A DNA stretch of 64,000 nt from Spiroplasma taiwanense CT-1 (GTDB lineage: Bacteria > Bacillota_I > Bacilli_A > Mycoplasmatales > Mycoplasmataceae), in contig NC_021846.1 of NCBI RefSeq assembly GCF_000439435.1, positions 496,001 to 560,000 of the forward strand, in the 5' to 3' direction. Position numbers and translations under genes: made by a program. Within the stretch, counting starts at the first letter, position 1; each line of letters opens with the position of its first letter. The notes beneath the pieces are model-generated. The model made no database searches and had not been told where the DNA came from. It saw only the letters and a list, made by a program, of their open reading frames with translations. Below are positions 10,763-21,042 of this stretch, one piece after another.

Positions 10763-10884
10763 ACCAAATCATTCCTTTTTTCTATTTTAGCAAATATAAA
10801 TAAAAAACAAATTGATAAAATGAAAAATATTTTTGAATACTTTTACAATATAATAAATTCATTATTAAAAGGGGATAAATAAAA

Positions 10885-12450
10885 ATGAAAAAGTTTTTAA
10901 TTTTTTTTGGAGTTGTAGGAAGTTTATCTTCATCATTTTTATACACATCTGAATTTATTAATGAAGCAAAAACTAATATAGATTATATAAAGAAACTTAG
11001 AATTATTAACAATTTAGAAAGTGATGAAAAAATTGAATATAATAATTTTATAGTTCCTAAAACTACAGTTAATGGTGAAGAAACAGTAATGTATTATGGA
11101 AGAGTTTTGAAATACTTTTTTGCAAATAGTGTAGAAATTTCTAATGAAGTTTTGGAAAATCTAAAAAATCAATTTTCAAAAAAAAGTGAATCAATAAGTG
11201 CACTTTCAATTCAAAATTTATTAGCTTCAACAATAAATTTAAGTATTTATGGCTCAAGTAGTGATGCAGAGTTTTTTGCAGAATCTTTTGCAAAATGATT
11301 AGATACACCGGATGAATTAAAAAATAAAAGTTGAGAAATAACAAATAATTTTTTTACAAATATTCTTCCTGAACTTTTGAAAACAGGTGCAATTTTAAAA
11401 GATCAAGATACTAATGCTGAAAAAACTATTGTTAATTTAGTTTCTAATAATATTTCAACTATAAAATACAATATCAATTTAGAGGTAAAAGATTCAAATC
11501 CAGTTGATCTAAAGTATCAAACAACAGATTTAATTTTTTCTCAATCTTATTGAAAAGGAAGTTCTAACTATAATGGAGCATTAAATTACATTGCTAAGCA
11601 AACAAATAATCAATCAGTATTAGAAACATTTGAAATAATTAAAACTTGAATTAATGATAACTATACCCGTGCAAGTGAAGCATCTATTCAAAAATTTAAT
11701 GATTTTAATAAAAATAATTTTAAAAATTTTGATGAATTAGATAAGGAATTAGTTAAATATTCAATTGATAATGAAGGAGTTAGCAGATTACCTTTTAAAA
11801 AAGTTTATGATAATTTAGAAGAAAATTATTTAATAAGTATTCCTAGTTACTTTAATGATTCAGAAAAATGAACAACAACAGATACAAAAAATTTAAAACA
11901 GTTAACTTTATTTTTATATAATATTCTTTCATCTTTAATTGAAAATGAAATTTGAGTTAGAAATCTACTAACAGGATTTATAATATCACCCGATTACCCG
12001 CTAATTGGCGCTTCAAATGGAACAATGGGTTATACAAGTACTGCAGGTTATACAAATAGAGCTACTGGTAAATATGCTAGTACTACATACTCATATATAG
12101 TTTTGACAGGAGTTAGTTTAACAATTAAAGAATTTAATAGTAATTATAAAATGGGATTTTGAAGTTCACCTATAAAATATAATGTTCTAATTCATGAATA
12201 TGGACATGCAATTGATGCTTTTGGAAGTAGATTAAATGAGAACAGAAATACAAATTATAGTAATGATATTTCCTATAAAGAAATGTATTCTGGTAATATT
12301 TTTGGAGATTATAAACAAACTTCAACTTCAAATTCATATTCTGTAAAAACTTGAGTAATTATTGTTCTTGGAGTAATTGGCTCTTCAATTTTAATTATTG
12401 GAATAAGTTACACTGTTAATATAATTAGAAGTAAAAAGAAAAAAGTATAA
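10885..12450 (+). CDS. Putative surface-anchored zinc metalloprotease, 521 aa
   Basis: The N-terminus (MKKFLIFFGVVGSLSSSFLY) looks like a signal peptide or anchor without a lipobox Cys. Near the C-terminus LIHEYGHAIDAFGSR holds an HExxH zinc motif (His437, Glu438, His441). Glu466 in YKEMYSG, 25 residues further on, could be the third ligand of a gluzincin. A single C-terminal membrane helix (VIIVLGVIGSSILIIGISYT) followed by KKKK would hold the domain outside the cell. TGA codons read as Trp throughout. The rest of the protein is not recognised, so family and substrate are open; host proteins are an obvious possibility. Confidence 0.65.
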
Positions 12451-12459
12451 AAATGAAAT

Positions 12460-12486
12460 AAAACACTTTTTATGGTGCTTTTTTAT
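12460..12486 (+). terminator. Possible weak terminator
   Basis: AAAACAC and GTG-C-TTTT pair with one bulged base, followed by a T-run. It lies between the protease gene and the next gene. Confidence 0.4.
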
Positions 12487-12511
12487 ATACAATAATAAAA
12501 GGGAGTGTTTT

Positions 12512-13027
12512 ATGAATAAAAATGTTTTTTTCAAAAAAATTAATGAGATATTAACAAAATCTGGTTGTACACAAATAGAATTTTATGAACCAAAAGATGT
12601 AACTGTTGAACATCAATTTAAACAAATAAAATTAGAAAGTATTTTTAAAATTCATTATTTAAATACAAATTATAAATTTATAAATTTATATATTAAATTT
12701 AATGAAATTGATTTTTTATACAAGGCAAGTAATCAAAAAGATTTAACTCTTTATTTAGATTTAACAAATAAAACTATTGAAGAAAAACAAGTTTTATTAG
12801 ATTCTTATTCACAAAGGGACAGTCAATTGGGATTAACAAAATTAAAACCAAGTTTACAATTTGGGCCAATTCTTTTTTTGGAAAAATTTAAAGATAATGA
12901 GTTTCATATATATATTGAAATTCTAAAAAATAAAAATATTTTGGATCAAAGTAATACCAAATTAGATTTTTTATATTTTGATACTGATTTTGAATTTTTT
13001 AATAACTTTTTACCAATTTTACTTTAA
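12512..13027 (+). CDS. Hypothetical protein, 171 aa
   Basis: ATG 12512 has an AAAGGGAGTG site. The protein is soluble-looking and rich in Phe, Leu, Lys and Asn with alternating beta-like segments, and has no signal peptide. It is followed 18 bases later by the phosphatase gene with its own site (TTAGGAGAAG), so the two probably form an operon. I do not recognise the family. Confidence 0.75.
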   Translation: MNKNVFFKKINEILTKSGCTQIEFYEPKDVTVEHQFKQIKLESIFKIHYLNTNYKFINLYIKFNEIDFLYKASNQKDLTLYLDLTNKTIEEKQVLLDSYSQRDSQLGLTKLKPSLQFGPILFLEKFKDNEFHIYIEILKNKNILDQSNTKLDFLYFDTDFEFFNNFLPILL

Positions 13028-13045
13028 AAATTAGGAGAAGAAAAT

Positions 13046-13501
13046 ATGTATAAAAAAATAATTAATAATTTATATTTAGGTGGAATGAAAACAATTCCAA
13101 ATGATGCTGATTTAGTGTTAAGTTGTGCTGAAGAAATTTTTAATGATATCAATGACTCAAATGAAGCCAAAAAAATTATAAAAAATAGTGTAAAATCAAT
13201 ATATTATAATTTTGAAGATTATCCAAATATTCAAGATATGGATATTAGTCTTATAAATGATGCAATTAATCAAATAGAATTAAATATTCTAAATAAAAAA
13301 ATATATGTTCACTGTGTATGAGGAGTAAATAGGAGTGCTAGCATTGTTTTCATGTATTTGGTTAGAAATAAACTTATTGGTGGAAGAAACTATAAAGAAG
13401 CACAAAATGAATATTGAAAAATTTATCCAAATCATAGCCCAAATCCTGGATGAAAAACTTTTTTAGAATTTAATTTTCCATATAATTTCATAAAAAAATA
13501 A
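13046..13501 (+). CDS. Protein tyrosine/dual-specificity phosphatase, 151 aa
   Basis: The active-site loop reads VHCVWGVNRSAS, a Cys-x5-Arg-Ser P-loop with nucleophile Cys90 and Arg96; the Trp within it is encoded by TGA at 13319. The N-terminal KKIINNLYLGG and the size of about 150 residues match the dual-specificity (VHR-like) fold. These enzymes remove phosphate from Tyr or Ser/Thr of proteins. It is co-oriented and close to the preceding hypothetical gene. Such phosphatases are uncommon in reduced mollicute genomes, so acquisition by transfer is possible. Confidence 0.88.
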
Positions 13502-13538
13502 TGCAATTTTATATTTTAATTGCATTATTTTCTTTTTT
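13500..13538. terminator. Terminator after the phosphatase gene
   Basis: Stem AATGCAATT (13500-13508) and AATTGCATT (13518-13526), then a T-rich tail. It overlaps the stop codon of the phosphatase gene. Confidence 0.8.
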
Positions 13539-13863
13539 AATTTTTTAAATAAGCTATTAAAAATAGTATTCCACTAATTAAATTAAAAGATATACAAGTT
13601 GAAATAACATTTCATAATGAAACACACTTATTTTTTTAAATATTTTATTGTAACTAAAGCAAAACTGATAATTTGTAATACTGTTGAAAATAATAAAAAA
13701 ATATTTTAAATATTTTTCATAAATCTCAAATATTTTTTATTTCATCATTGTTTATTAATTATTGAACAAATGTAATAAAAATTAATACTATAACAATAAA
13801 ATTAATAATTAGTCCAGCAAGTATTAATTTTCTAATTTTTCTAATTTCATTATTTGTTTCCAT
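13537..13863 (-). pseudogene. Small multi-pass membrane protein, broken
   Basis: From ATG 13863 the frame encodes METNNEIRKIRK and a first helix (LILAGLIINFIVIVLIFI), then TAA. Beyond it, in shifted frames, come LQIISFALVTIKYL and SFNLISGILFLIAYLK, ending at TAA 13537-13539. At least one nonsense codon and two shifts separate these helices. Together they look like a former 4-helix membrane protein of about 105 residues. The family is not recognised. Confidence 0.5.
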
Positions 13864-14144
13864 TCATAAATTATAACAAATTAATTAGTGTTGATGCTAT
13901 AGGAAATAATCCTGAAATACTAATATTTATTTTAAAAGTAGATAAGAGTTATAATTTTTATATTTTTTTTAATTTATAAAAATTATAATTTAAAAAGATT
14001 GCATTTTAAATTTAAACCAATATAATAAAAAAGTAATTAAATATTTTTTTACTAAAGATAAAAAAATTTTAACTTTACTTTTAGAAAAAAAATATATTAA
14101 TTTTTTTTCATTAATATATAAAATTAAATCATTAGGGGGTAAAT

Positions 14145-14921
14145 ATGAAAGCTTTTAACTTTCAAATAAACTATAAATTATTTTTTGGATTTTTATCTTT
14201 TATAACAATATTTTCTTGTTATCTTTATAAAATAATTGATGGTTCAGAAGTAATAAATAACTATTCAGGAAACTATGAAATATATACAATTGATTTTTTT
14301 ACAACGTTTACATTATTATCTAATGTTTTTGTTCAAGTTTGATTTTTATATGCTGGTTTCAATCATAAAAATGAAGGAAAAACTAAATTTCTAAGTCATA
14401 CTACAGCAAATAGTTTAGCTACAATGATAACTGTAACTTTTCTTGTTTATAATTTTGTTTTAGTACCAATAGATACTGGGTTTCCAAAAGCACATTTTGA
14501 TAGATATGTAACTGTTGTTGATCATATGATTACACCAATTGCATTTGTTATTTATGTAATATTTTTTATGGCAAATAAAGAAAAAATAAGTTTAAATCAA
14601 TTTTTTATTAAAAAATTTTGAACACAATTTACTTTAGTTTTAGGATATTGTATTTTTGCAATGCTTAGAGGTGAATTAAGATATGGTTCAAATTCAGATC
14701 TTTATTATAAAGAAGAAAATGGTGAGGTTGTAAGAAATATATTTTATCCTTATTTCTTTTTGGATGTACATCATCAAGGTCCTTTAGGTCTTAGTGGTGC
14801 TGTATGATTTATAATTGCGTTTGTTTTAATTGTAAGTATCATGATTGCATTTAGTTATTTATATAATTTTTTAAGTAACATAATGATGTCAAAAAACTAT
14901 TATAAAAAAATTTCAAAATAA
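14145..14921 (+). CDS. Pr6Pr-like multi-pass membrane protein, 258 aa
   Basis: Six or seven hydrophobic segments span the protein. Blocks typical of the Pr6Pr (FAR-17a/AIG1-like) family are present: TLLSNVFVQVWFL, VVDHMITPIAFVIYVIFF and YPYFFLDVHHQGPLG, including the conserved His in the middle and C-terminal Tyr-Pro/Asp block. Bacterial members are of unknown biochemical role; the eukaryotic AIG1 relatives hydrolyse certain lipids. TGA codons at 14340 and 14619 read as Trp. A GGGGGT site precedes ATG 14145. It stands alone between a membrane-protein remnant and the non-coding region. Confidence 0.75.
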
Positions 14922-14934
14922 AATTTAATAAATA

Positions 14935-14960
14935 TAAAAAACTTCTCAAGATGAGAAGCT
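14935..14960 (-). terminator. Hairpin with minus-strand T-run
   Basis: Stem CTTCTCA (14942-14948) and TGAGAAG (14952-14958). The T-run lies on the minus strand side, so it would terminate leftward transcription best; no minus-strand gene is seen to its right. Confidence 0.55.
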
Positions 14961-15240
14961 AAATTAATAATGGAATTTATAAATATTATTTGATAAATTC
15001 ATTAAATTTAATTGTATAAATACAAATTTTAAATAAATGAAATATTAATTAATCTTTATAATAGATATATTTCCAAAAGTTATCATAAACTTGGGAGGGC
15101 TTATAACAACGACATAAGTGTCCCTAAGGACATTATTAATATAACAAAAAAGTAATTTAAATTCAAATTTAACTGATTTAAATATGTATTTTTCAATACT
15201 AATATAAATTTTTTAAGTGTTTTTTTGGATAATTTTATTT
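14961..15240. other. Non-coding AT-rich stretch with GGGAGGG and a small hairpin
   Basis: No gene seen. Around 15085-15140 a G-rich piece (CTTGGGAGGGCTTATAAC) and a GTCC-CTAA-GGAC hairpin stand out from the AT background. It may be the edge of the repeat units that follow. Confidence 0.4.
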
Positions 15241-15431
15241 ATATTTAAAAATACTTAAAATTGTGGGTGTTTGGGTGGGATTAGGAAAAATACAAGTTAA
15301 ATGCTGCTTGTAATAGCTTTTTAAAAAAAGCAAATAAGTACCTGTAAATCAATTTAAAAGTTGCTAAATTTAAAATTATTTTACCCTTAAATAGTTTTTA
15401 CCTAGAGTAGTGATACTCTAGGTTTTATTTT
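15241..15431 (+). ncRNA. Non-coding unit A: G-rich motif to terminator
   Basis: A G-rich run (GGGTGTTTGGGTGGG, 15264-15280) is followed about 120 bases later by the 19-base motif tttacccttaaatagtttt (15380-15398). A 9-bp terminator hairpin (15400-15408/15415-15423) with a T-run comes next. The order matches unit B downstream. No coding frame fits, so a small RNA is the best reading, but transcription is not shown. Confidence 0.4.
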
Positions 15432-15639
15432 CCCTTTATTATTAAAAATAATAAACAAAATTTATTATAACTTAATTTTTTTTTGATTTTTTGATTTTTT
15501 GATTTTTTTAAATTTGAAAAAAATTTTTACAACAAAGATTAATTAATGAAAATCATTCATAAAAACTAGTAAAAATCATTTTAATATTAAAAAATAAATA
15601 AATTTTAACTTCAGCAAAGTAATAGAAAAAATCAAAAAA

Positions 15640-15862
15640 ATAAATATAATATAGAAAGTTAGTTATGTGTCAAAAAAAGACATAAAAGATTAATCATCTT
15701 TTATGTGTAGGGTGGGGATAGGGAAACTAACTGAAAAGTTAGTATTTAATATTTTTTATAATAAGTATGTATAACAACAAAAAAAAAAAAAAATTCAAAT
15801 AAAATTATTATTTTTACCCTTAAATAGTTTTAACCAAGTGTCTCGAATCACTTGGTTTTTTT
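15640..15862 (+). ncRNA. Non-coding unit B: G-rich motif to terminator
   Basis: A TATAAT-like element (about 15646) precedes an 11-bp hairpin (ACATAAAAGAT/ATCTTTTATGT, about 15679-15705), a G-rich run (GGGTGGGGATAGGG, 15710-15723) and a small ACTAAC hairpin. The same 19-base motif as in unit A follows at 15813-15831, then a 9-bp terminator stem (15832-15840/15849-15857) with T7. Between the units, 15477-15515 is a short ttttttga tandem repeat. Confidence 0.45.
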
Positions 15863-16039
15863 GTCCACAAATTAATTTTAACAATGTTTTTGCATTTTTT
15901 TTTGAAAAGTTAAGTTTTATTTTTCAAGTAGTATATTAAATAAAACTCAGTTTAAAAGAAGAGAAAATTATTGTATAATTACTTTATAAATTATTTTTAC
16001 TTTTATAAATTATTTTATTTAGATTTTTAGGGGAATTTT

Positions 16040-17816
16040 ATGGCAACAAAATCAAGAGTATATGATAGTATTCCATTTTTCCATTTTTTAACTTAGTTGT
16101 TTTTACTATAAAAAATATTTTAAAAGAATTATCATTTATTGTTTTAAATATTTTTTTAGTAATATTCTTTTTAATATTTGCATTTTTATGTGGATTTTTA
16201 ACAACTGGGGCAAATATTATTATTTTCTTTAATTTTTTTGTTCTAATATATATATCATGTTTTATATTTATATTTTCATTACGTATGATTCAGTTTTATT
16301 TTTATAATAAATTTGAAGATAAAACTACTTTTATTGCGATCTCTAATCAAGTTTCAAGAACTAAATTCTTTTTTAGTCAATAATTTGTGATATTTACTAC
16401 TTTGATTGCAAATATTTTTTTAGTTATTTTATTGTAAATATAATTAGTCTTATTTTTAATTCAGATTTAATCTCACTAGTTTTTAGAGTTACTACAGTTT
16501 TTTTAGTTTATGGCTTATTAAGCACATTTTTAATAATGAATTTTGTAATTTTTTTAATTTTTACATTTTCACTTCAATCAACAACAATCATTTGTACTTT
16601 ATTATTAGCCTTTTCTTTTATTGCAAATTTACCAACAACTTTTAATGAACAAAAAGAAGAGCGTTTAAGGTTAGGAGTAAATTATAATGGCGAAAATCCA
16701 TTATACTATGTTCCTGATATATATGAAACTTTTGACCTTCAAAAGAATGTAAATGAGGGAAAAATAAGATACAAATATCTTTCAAAATATATTAATGACT
16801 TTTTTATATCAAATTCTTTTTCTTTTGCTACTTTTAATGATGATGAGTCAATAATTGCACAAAGAATTGATTATTTATGAGGAATTAATGGACTTGGTAT
16901 TACAAGAACAGAGCCATATAGTTTTTCAACATTTTCTGGTAGATTGAATTCAATTCCAAACGATTATGCTGATTTTGATACATTTTCAGATGTAACAATT
17001 TCTATTAGTTTAAATAATACTTTTATTTCTCTAGATGAATTAAAAGTAAGAATTGATTCTTCAATAAATATAGATCAGAAAAATGTATTAAATGACCTAT
17101 ATAATTTTAAAAATGAAATTGTAAAAGAAATTGGTGGATCATCTTCTACAGATTCAAATCAATGACCCAGAATTTTTCAACAACAGAAAAACGAATTGTT
17201 AAAAGATTTTATTTTTATAAATAAAGCAACAATGACTCAAGCAAATAATGAAATAGATTTAGGAAAAGATGATATTGATTCTATTTATAAATATGAACTT
17301 GTAGGAAGAAATAACTCAAATACTTTAACTTTAGAAAGTGGAATTGCAGATAATTTTGTAAATGAAATGTATTTTTCATTATTATTTGCATCAAGAATTT
17401 TAGAACAATATTTCATTGATTATACAAGCAGGTACATTATTTTAACTGAAAGTCAAATTAATAAAACTGATACAGATTGAAATAAGTATGTTAACTCAAG
17501 AAAAGTGCTAAATGGAACACTATTTGTTAATCTTTTTTCACAACTATTAACAAGTTATACTCTATATTCAGGTTTTTCATATGATGATTTTTGATTTGAT
17601 GTATTTTCAACTTCAAAAATAGAGTTTGAAGCTCAAAAAAATTTATTTCTAGCTTATCCTCAATATACTTTTAAACTTAACAGTGAAGAAGTAATTGAAA
17701 AGGATACATATAATAACTATATAAATCCTATTTATTACATAATTATCTTATTTATATTTGCATTATTTTGTTTAATATATGCAGTTGCTAAATTCAATTT
17801 AATTAATTTTAAATAG
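16040..17816 (+). pseudogene. ABC transporter membrane protein, broken (cassette 1)
   Basis: ATG 16040 follows TTAGGGGAATTTT. The protein begins with several hydrophobic helices, then a large Asn/Asp-rich external domain from about 16640, and ends with one helix (YYIIILFIFALFCLIYAV). It is a clear paralogue of 38317-40076, for example FEDKTTFIAISNQVSR against IEDKIIFITLSNQVSR. An 8-bp tandem duplication (16073-16088) shifts the frame at codon 14, TAA occurs at 16381-16383, and a further shift near 16430 restores the frame used to the end. It pairs with the ATPase gene 14 bases downstream. Confidence 0.8.
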
Positions 17817-17830
17817 AAAGGAAAAAAAGT

Positions 17831-18845
17831 ATGTTTGAAAATTTGGAAGAAAAAAATGTAAATGAAGAAATAATATTAGAAAATCAAGATATTCAAAATT
17901 TAATTTCGTCTGATTCTAAAAATGCTATTGAAGTTTCAACTTATTTGAAAAAATTCAAAAAAAATAAAATTGGAGAATTATCTTTTTCAATAAATAGTTC
18001 TTCAATTACAGCAATTTTAGGAAGTAGTGGAAGTGGTAAATCAGTTCTTATAAATTCAATTATTGGTGCTTTAAAAAGATACCAAGGTGAAATTAAAGTG
18101 AATAATGTAAAAATTAAAAAAATAAAGGTTTTATTGTTAATAAAGATATTGGTTTTTATACGCAAATTGATTTTTCCTTAATAAATGTAAGCTTATATAG
18201 TTATTTAAAAACAATGTGTATTATTATGGGAATTCGAAAAACTTATGTAAAAGAAAGTATTGAATATTGAGTAAATTTTTTTGAACTTGAAGAATCATTA
18301 AATAAAAAATTGAAAAATTTTTCATAAGAAATGAAAAATAAAGTTAATTTAATTTTGGCTTTTATAAAAGATCCAAATATTATAATACTTGATGAACCTA
18401 GTGCAAACTTGGATTCATATTGAAGAAACAAATTGAAAAAATTACTAATAAATTTAAAAAAAGTGGTAAAACTGTTATTATTACTTCTCATAATATTGAT
18501 GAGTTATTTGATATTATTGAATATTATGTTGTAATTGATAGTGGAGAGTTATTATTTGAAGGGTCTACAGAAAAATTAAATATTTATACTAAATATAAAA
18601 TTTTATTAAATGATTCTTTTGATAAAGAAGGTTTTGTAAAATTTTTAAATACATTAGATATTGAATTTTATAAATTTGATAATGAAGAAAATGCAGTTAC
18701 AATTTCTATTAGAAAATATAAACAAATTAACTATTTATTCCTTTATTTAGTTAAACAAAATTTACCTATAAAAAATTTAAGAAAAATTCCAATAAATATG
18801 GAATCAATTCATAAGGCAATTGAAGATTATAATAAACATAGTTAA
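17831..18845 (+). pseudogene. ABC transporter ATP-binding protein, broken (cassette 1)
   Basis: Walker A reads ILGSSGSGKS and Walker B NIIILDEPSANLD, followed by an H-loop TSHNIDEL. The signature position reads NFS-stop-EMKN where the paralogue has FSWGMKN: a TGA(Trp) codon has become TAA (18328). Two frameshifts occur, near 18120 and in the A7 tract near 18457. A long C-terminal domain (about 110 residues) follows the ATPase core and is conserved in the paralogue at 40087-41030, including PINMESIHKA. The encoded ATPase would have powered the neighbouring membrane subunit. Confidence 0.85.
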
Positions 18846-18955
18846 TTTTTATTATAATTTCTTTTAAAGAATTATATTAAAAATATTTTAAAAATGTAAA
18901 ATATTTTTAATAATAATATTATAAGTTTTTGTAGTTAATTATTTAGAGGTGTAGA

Positions 18956-21015
18956 ATGAAAAAAATATTGACATTATTGAGTACATTTTCCATTGTAAGT
19001 GCTCCAACATTAGCTTTTGTTGTAAGTTGTGGAACATCAGATGAAGAAACAAATGAAGATAGTATTGGTGCTTTATTGCAATTAATTGAGAATTATAAAA
19101 CAGATATTTCAACTATTATTGAAAATTTTGTAAAAACAAAAATAGATAATTTGTTTATTTCAGTTGGATCAACAACTGAAAGTAAAAATAAATTTTTACA
19201 AAGAGATGCATTAACAATGATTGTTAGTGCTAATGGTAATAATAAAATAACTAAATATTCACAATTAAATACTACTCAACAAGCAAATTTAAGAAATGAT
19301 TTTGAGAACTTAATTAGTTTTTCAAGTCTTTCAAGTACATTAAATTCACAAATAAATAAGAACAAATATAATTCAATTGTTCAAGGAATTAGTGATGTTT
19401 TACCATCTTATTCAATTGATGAAAATAATTTTAAAATAAATTATGTTACTTCTGGAAATGTTTCAATTGGTTTTAGCTCATATGTAAAAATGAATTTTAA
19501 TTTTAATATTAAGTATATTAATGCTAATAAAATTCAAGAAACATATGAATACAGTAAAAAATTTACATTTAATATTTCAAGTGGTGAAGCTGTTTTAGGA
19601 AATGTTAAAAATTTTACTAAACAAATTGATACTTTTTTATTAAAAGAATACGATACATCAAGTTTTCAATATGGTTGACTTGATCAAACAATGATAACAG
19701 ATTCTAAAAATGGACTTTCTTATTCTGATATAACAAATAAAGGAAAAATTTTAAAACCTAATTATAATTCAATAAAAAATTTATTCACTCCTAATAAATT
19801 TAAAACAGAAATTAATGAGCAATTGCAAAATAAATTTTTTCAAGGATTACCAAATTTAGAAAATATATTTCAAAATACACAAGTAGTTGAGAATTCGACT
19901 TCAATTGAAGGTTATTTAAAAAATGCTTCAATTTCATTGGTGAATGCTATTAAACCAGAAGGTGTTAAATTATATAATCTAATTTTTTCTAAAAATTCAG
20001 ATTTTTCTACACTAGACGATAATACAAAAAATATTTTAAAATTAAATTTAGGACTTGAATTTGAAAATTATAAAAAAATTTATGATGCAAAATTTATTAA
20101 TTTTTTAGATAGTCTAGAGGAAAAAAGCACAAGCAATGATATTGGTGATAAGGATTTTAGAAATAAACTTGATATTGCAAAAAGTGAAATTGCAACAGAG
20201 GGTTATAAAACTCTTGATCCTTTTACACAACAAATTTTGAGATCAGCAGGGTACATAAAAATTTCATTTGATAAAATAGAGATTAAATTAACAAGTGAAT
20301 ATATAATACCAATTGAAGATTTTTCTACATATGTTTCTATTACGTCAAATAATAATGATAATGTTTTATCAATGCTTGAAAAAAGTAATAATTACACTAT
20401 TATTCAGATTTATTCTTAAGTATTTTTGATAATACAATCCTTGCAATTCAAAATTTTCAAAAATTATTTGGAATTTAAGAGAGATTAGGTATTTATGGAG
20501 AAAATCAAGAAAAATTAATTGAAACAGGTTTTCCATTTGTAAGATTTAATGGAAAATATAGCGAATTTCCAAGTGATATTGATAATTTATGAAATTTTTG
20601 AAAAAATGTAACTAGCGCAACAGATCAATTTTATAATTCAACAATAAATAATTTTTTATCTCTTAGATATCAAGATAGTACAAGTTCAACTCCAGAAATT
20701 AATAAATTTTATAAAAAATTATTAGAAATAACATATCAATCAAGTTTTAATTGAGGCTTTTTTGAAAGTGGAGCTCCTTTAACTCAAAATAATCCATTAA
20801 TAGGTAATATAATTGCTACATGAAGTTATGATACATCAGAAAATAAAGGTATTTATTTGTTAAGAACTCCTAACAATAGTACTTTAACAAATATAAAATT
20901 TAGTTTTGATTTATTAAATATTCGTTTTGATGTGGGTAATTGATATAGTTATAGAAATCCAGGAACTGGATATAATTCAAGTAATTTAGGAAATTACTTT
21001 ATATGGAATGGTTAA
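18956..21015 (+). pseudogene. Large lipoprotein, broken (cassette 1)
   Basis: Signal peptide MKKILTLLSTFSIVSAPTLA ends at a VVSC lipobox. About 480 residues are intact, then a one-base shift near 20400 moves the frame, and TAA follows at 20477. The downstream part (DNTILAIQNFQKLFGI, FPFVRFNGKYSEF) aligns with the same blocks in the other lipoproteins of both cassettes (for example IKSFQDTFGLVDRED and PIVKFTGSSKDN), so all four are one family. The site AGAGGTGTAGA precedes ATG 18956. It is likely an extracytoplasmic partner of the ABC pair upstream. Confidence 0.75.
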
Positions 21016-21042
21016 TTTTCATAAAAGAAATGAGGTTTTATT

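Noticed and set aside
15380-15831. The two 19-mers as attachment-site repeats flanking an inserted element
   Set aside because: The 430 bases between them encode no integrase or cargo, and each 19-mer sits in front of its own terminator, which fits RNA 3' ends better.
15060-15862. tmRNA, RNase P RNA or SRP RNA
   Set aside because: None of the conserved cores of these RNAs could be recognised in the G-rich region; only hairpins and the shared 19-mer are seen.
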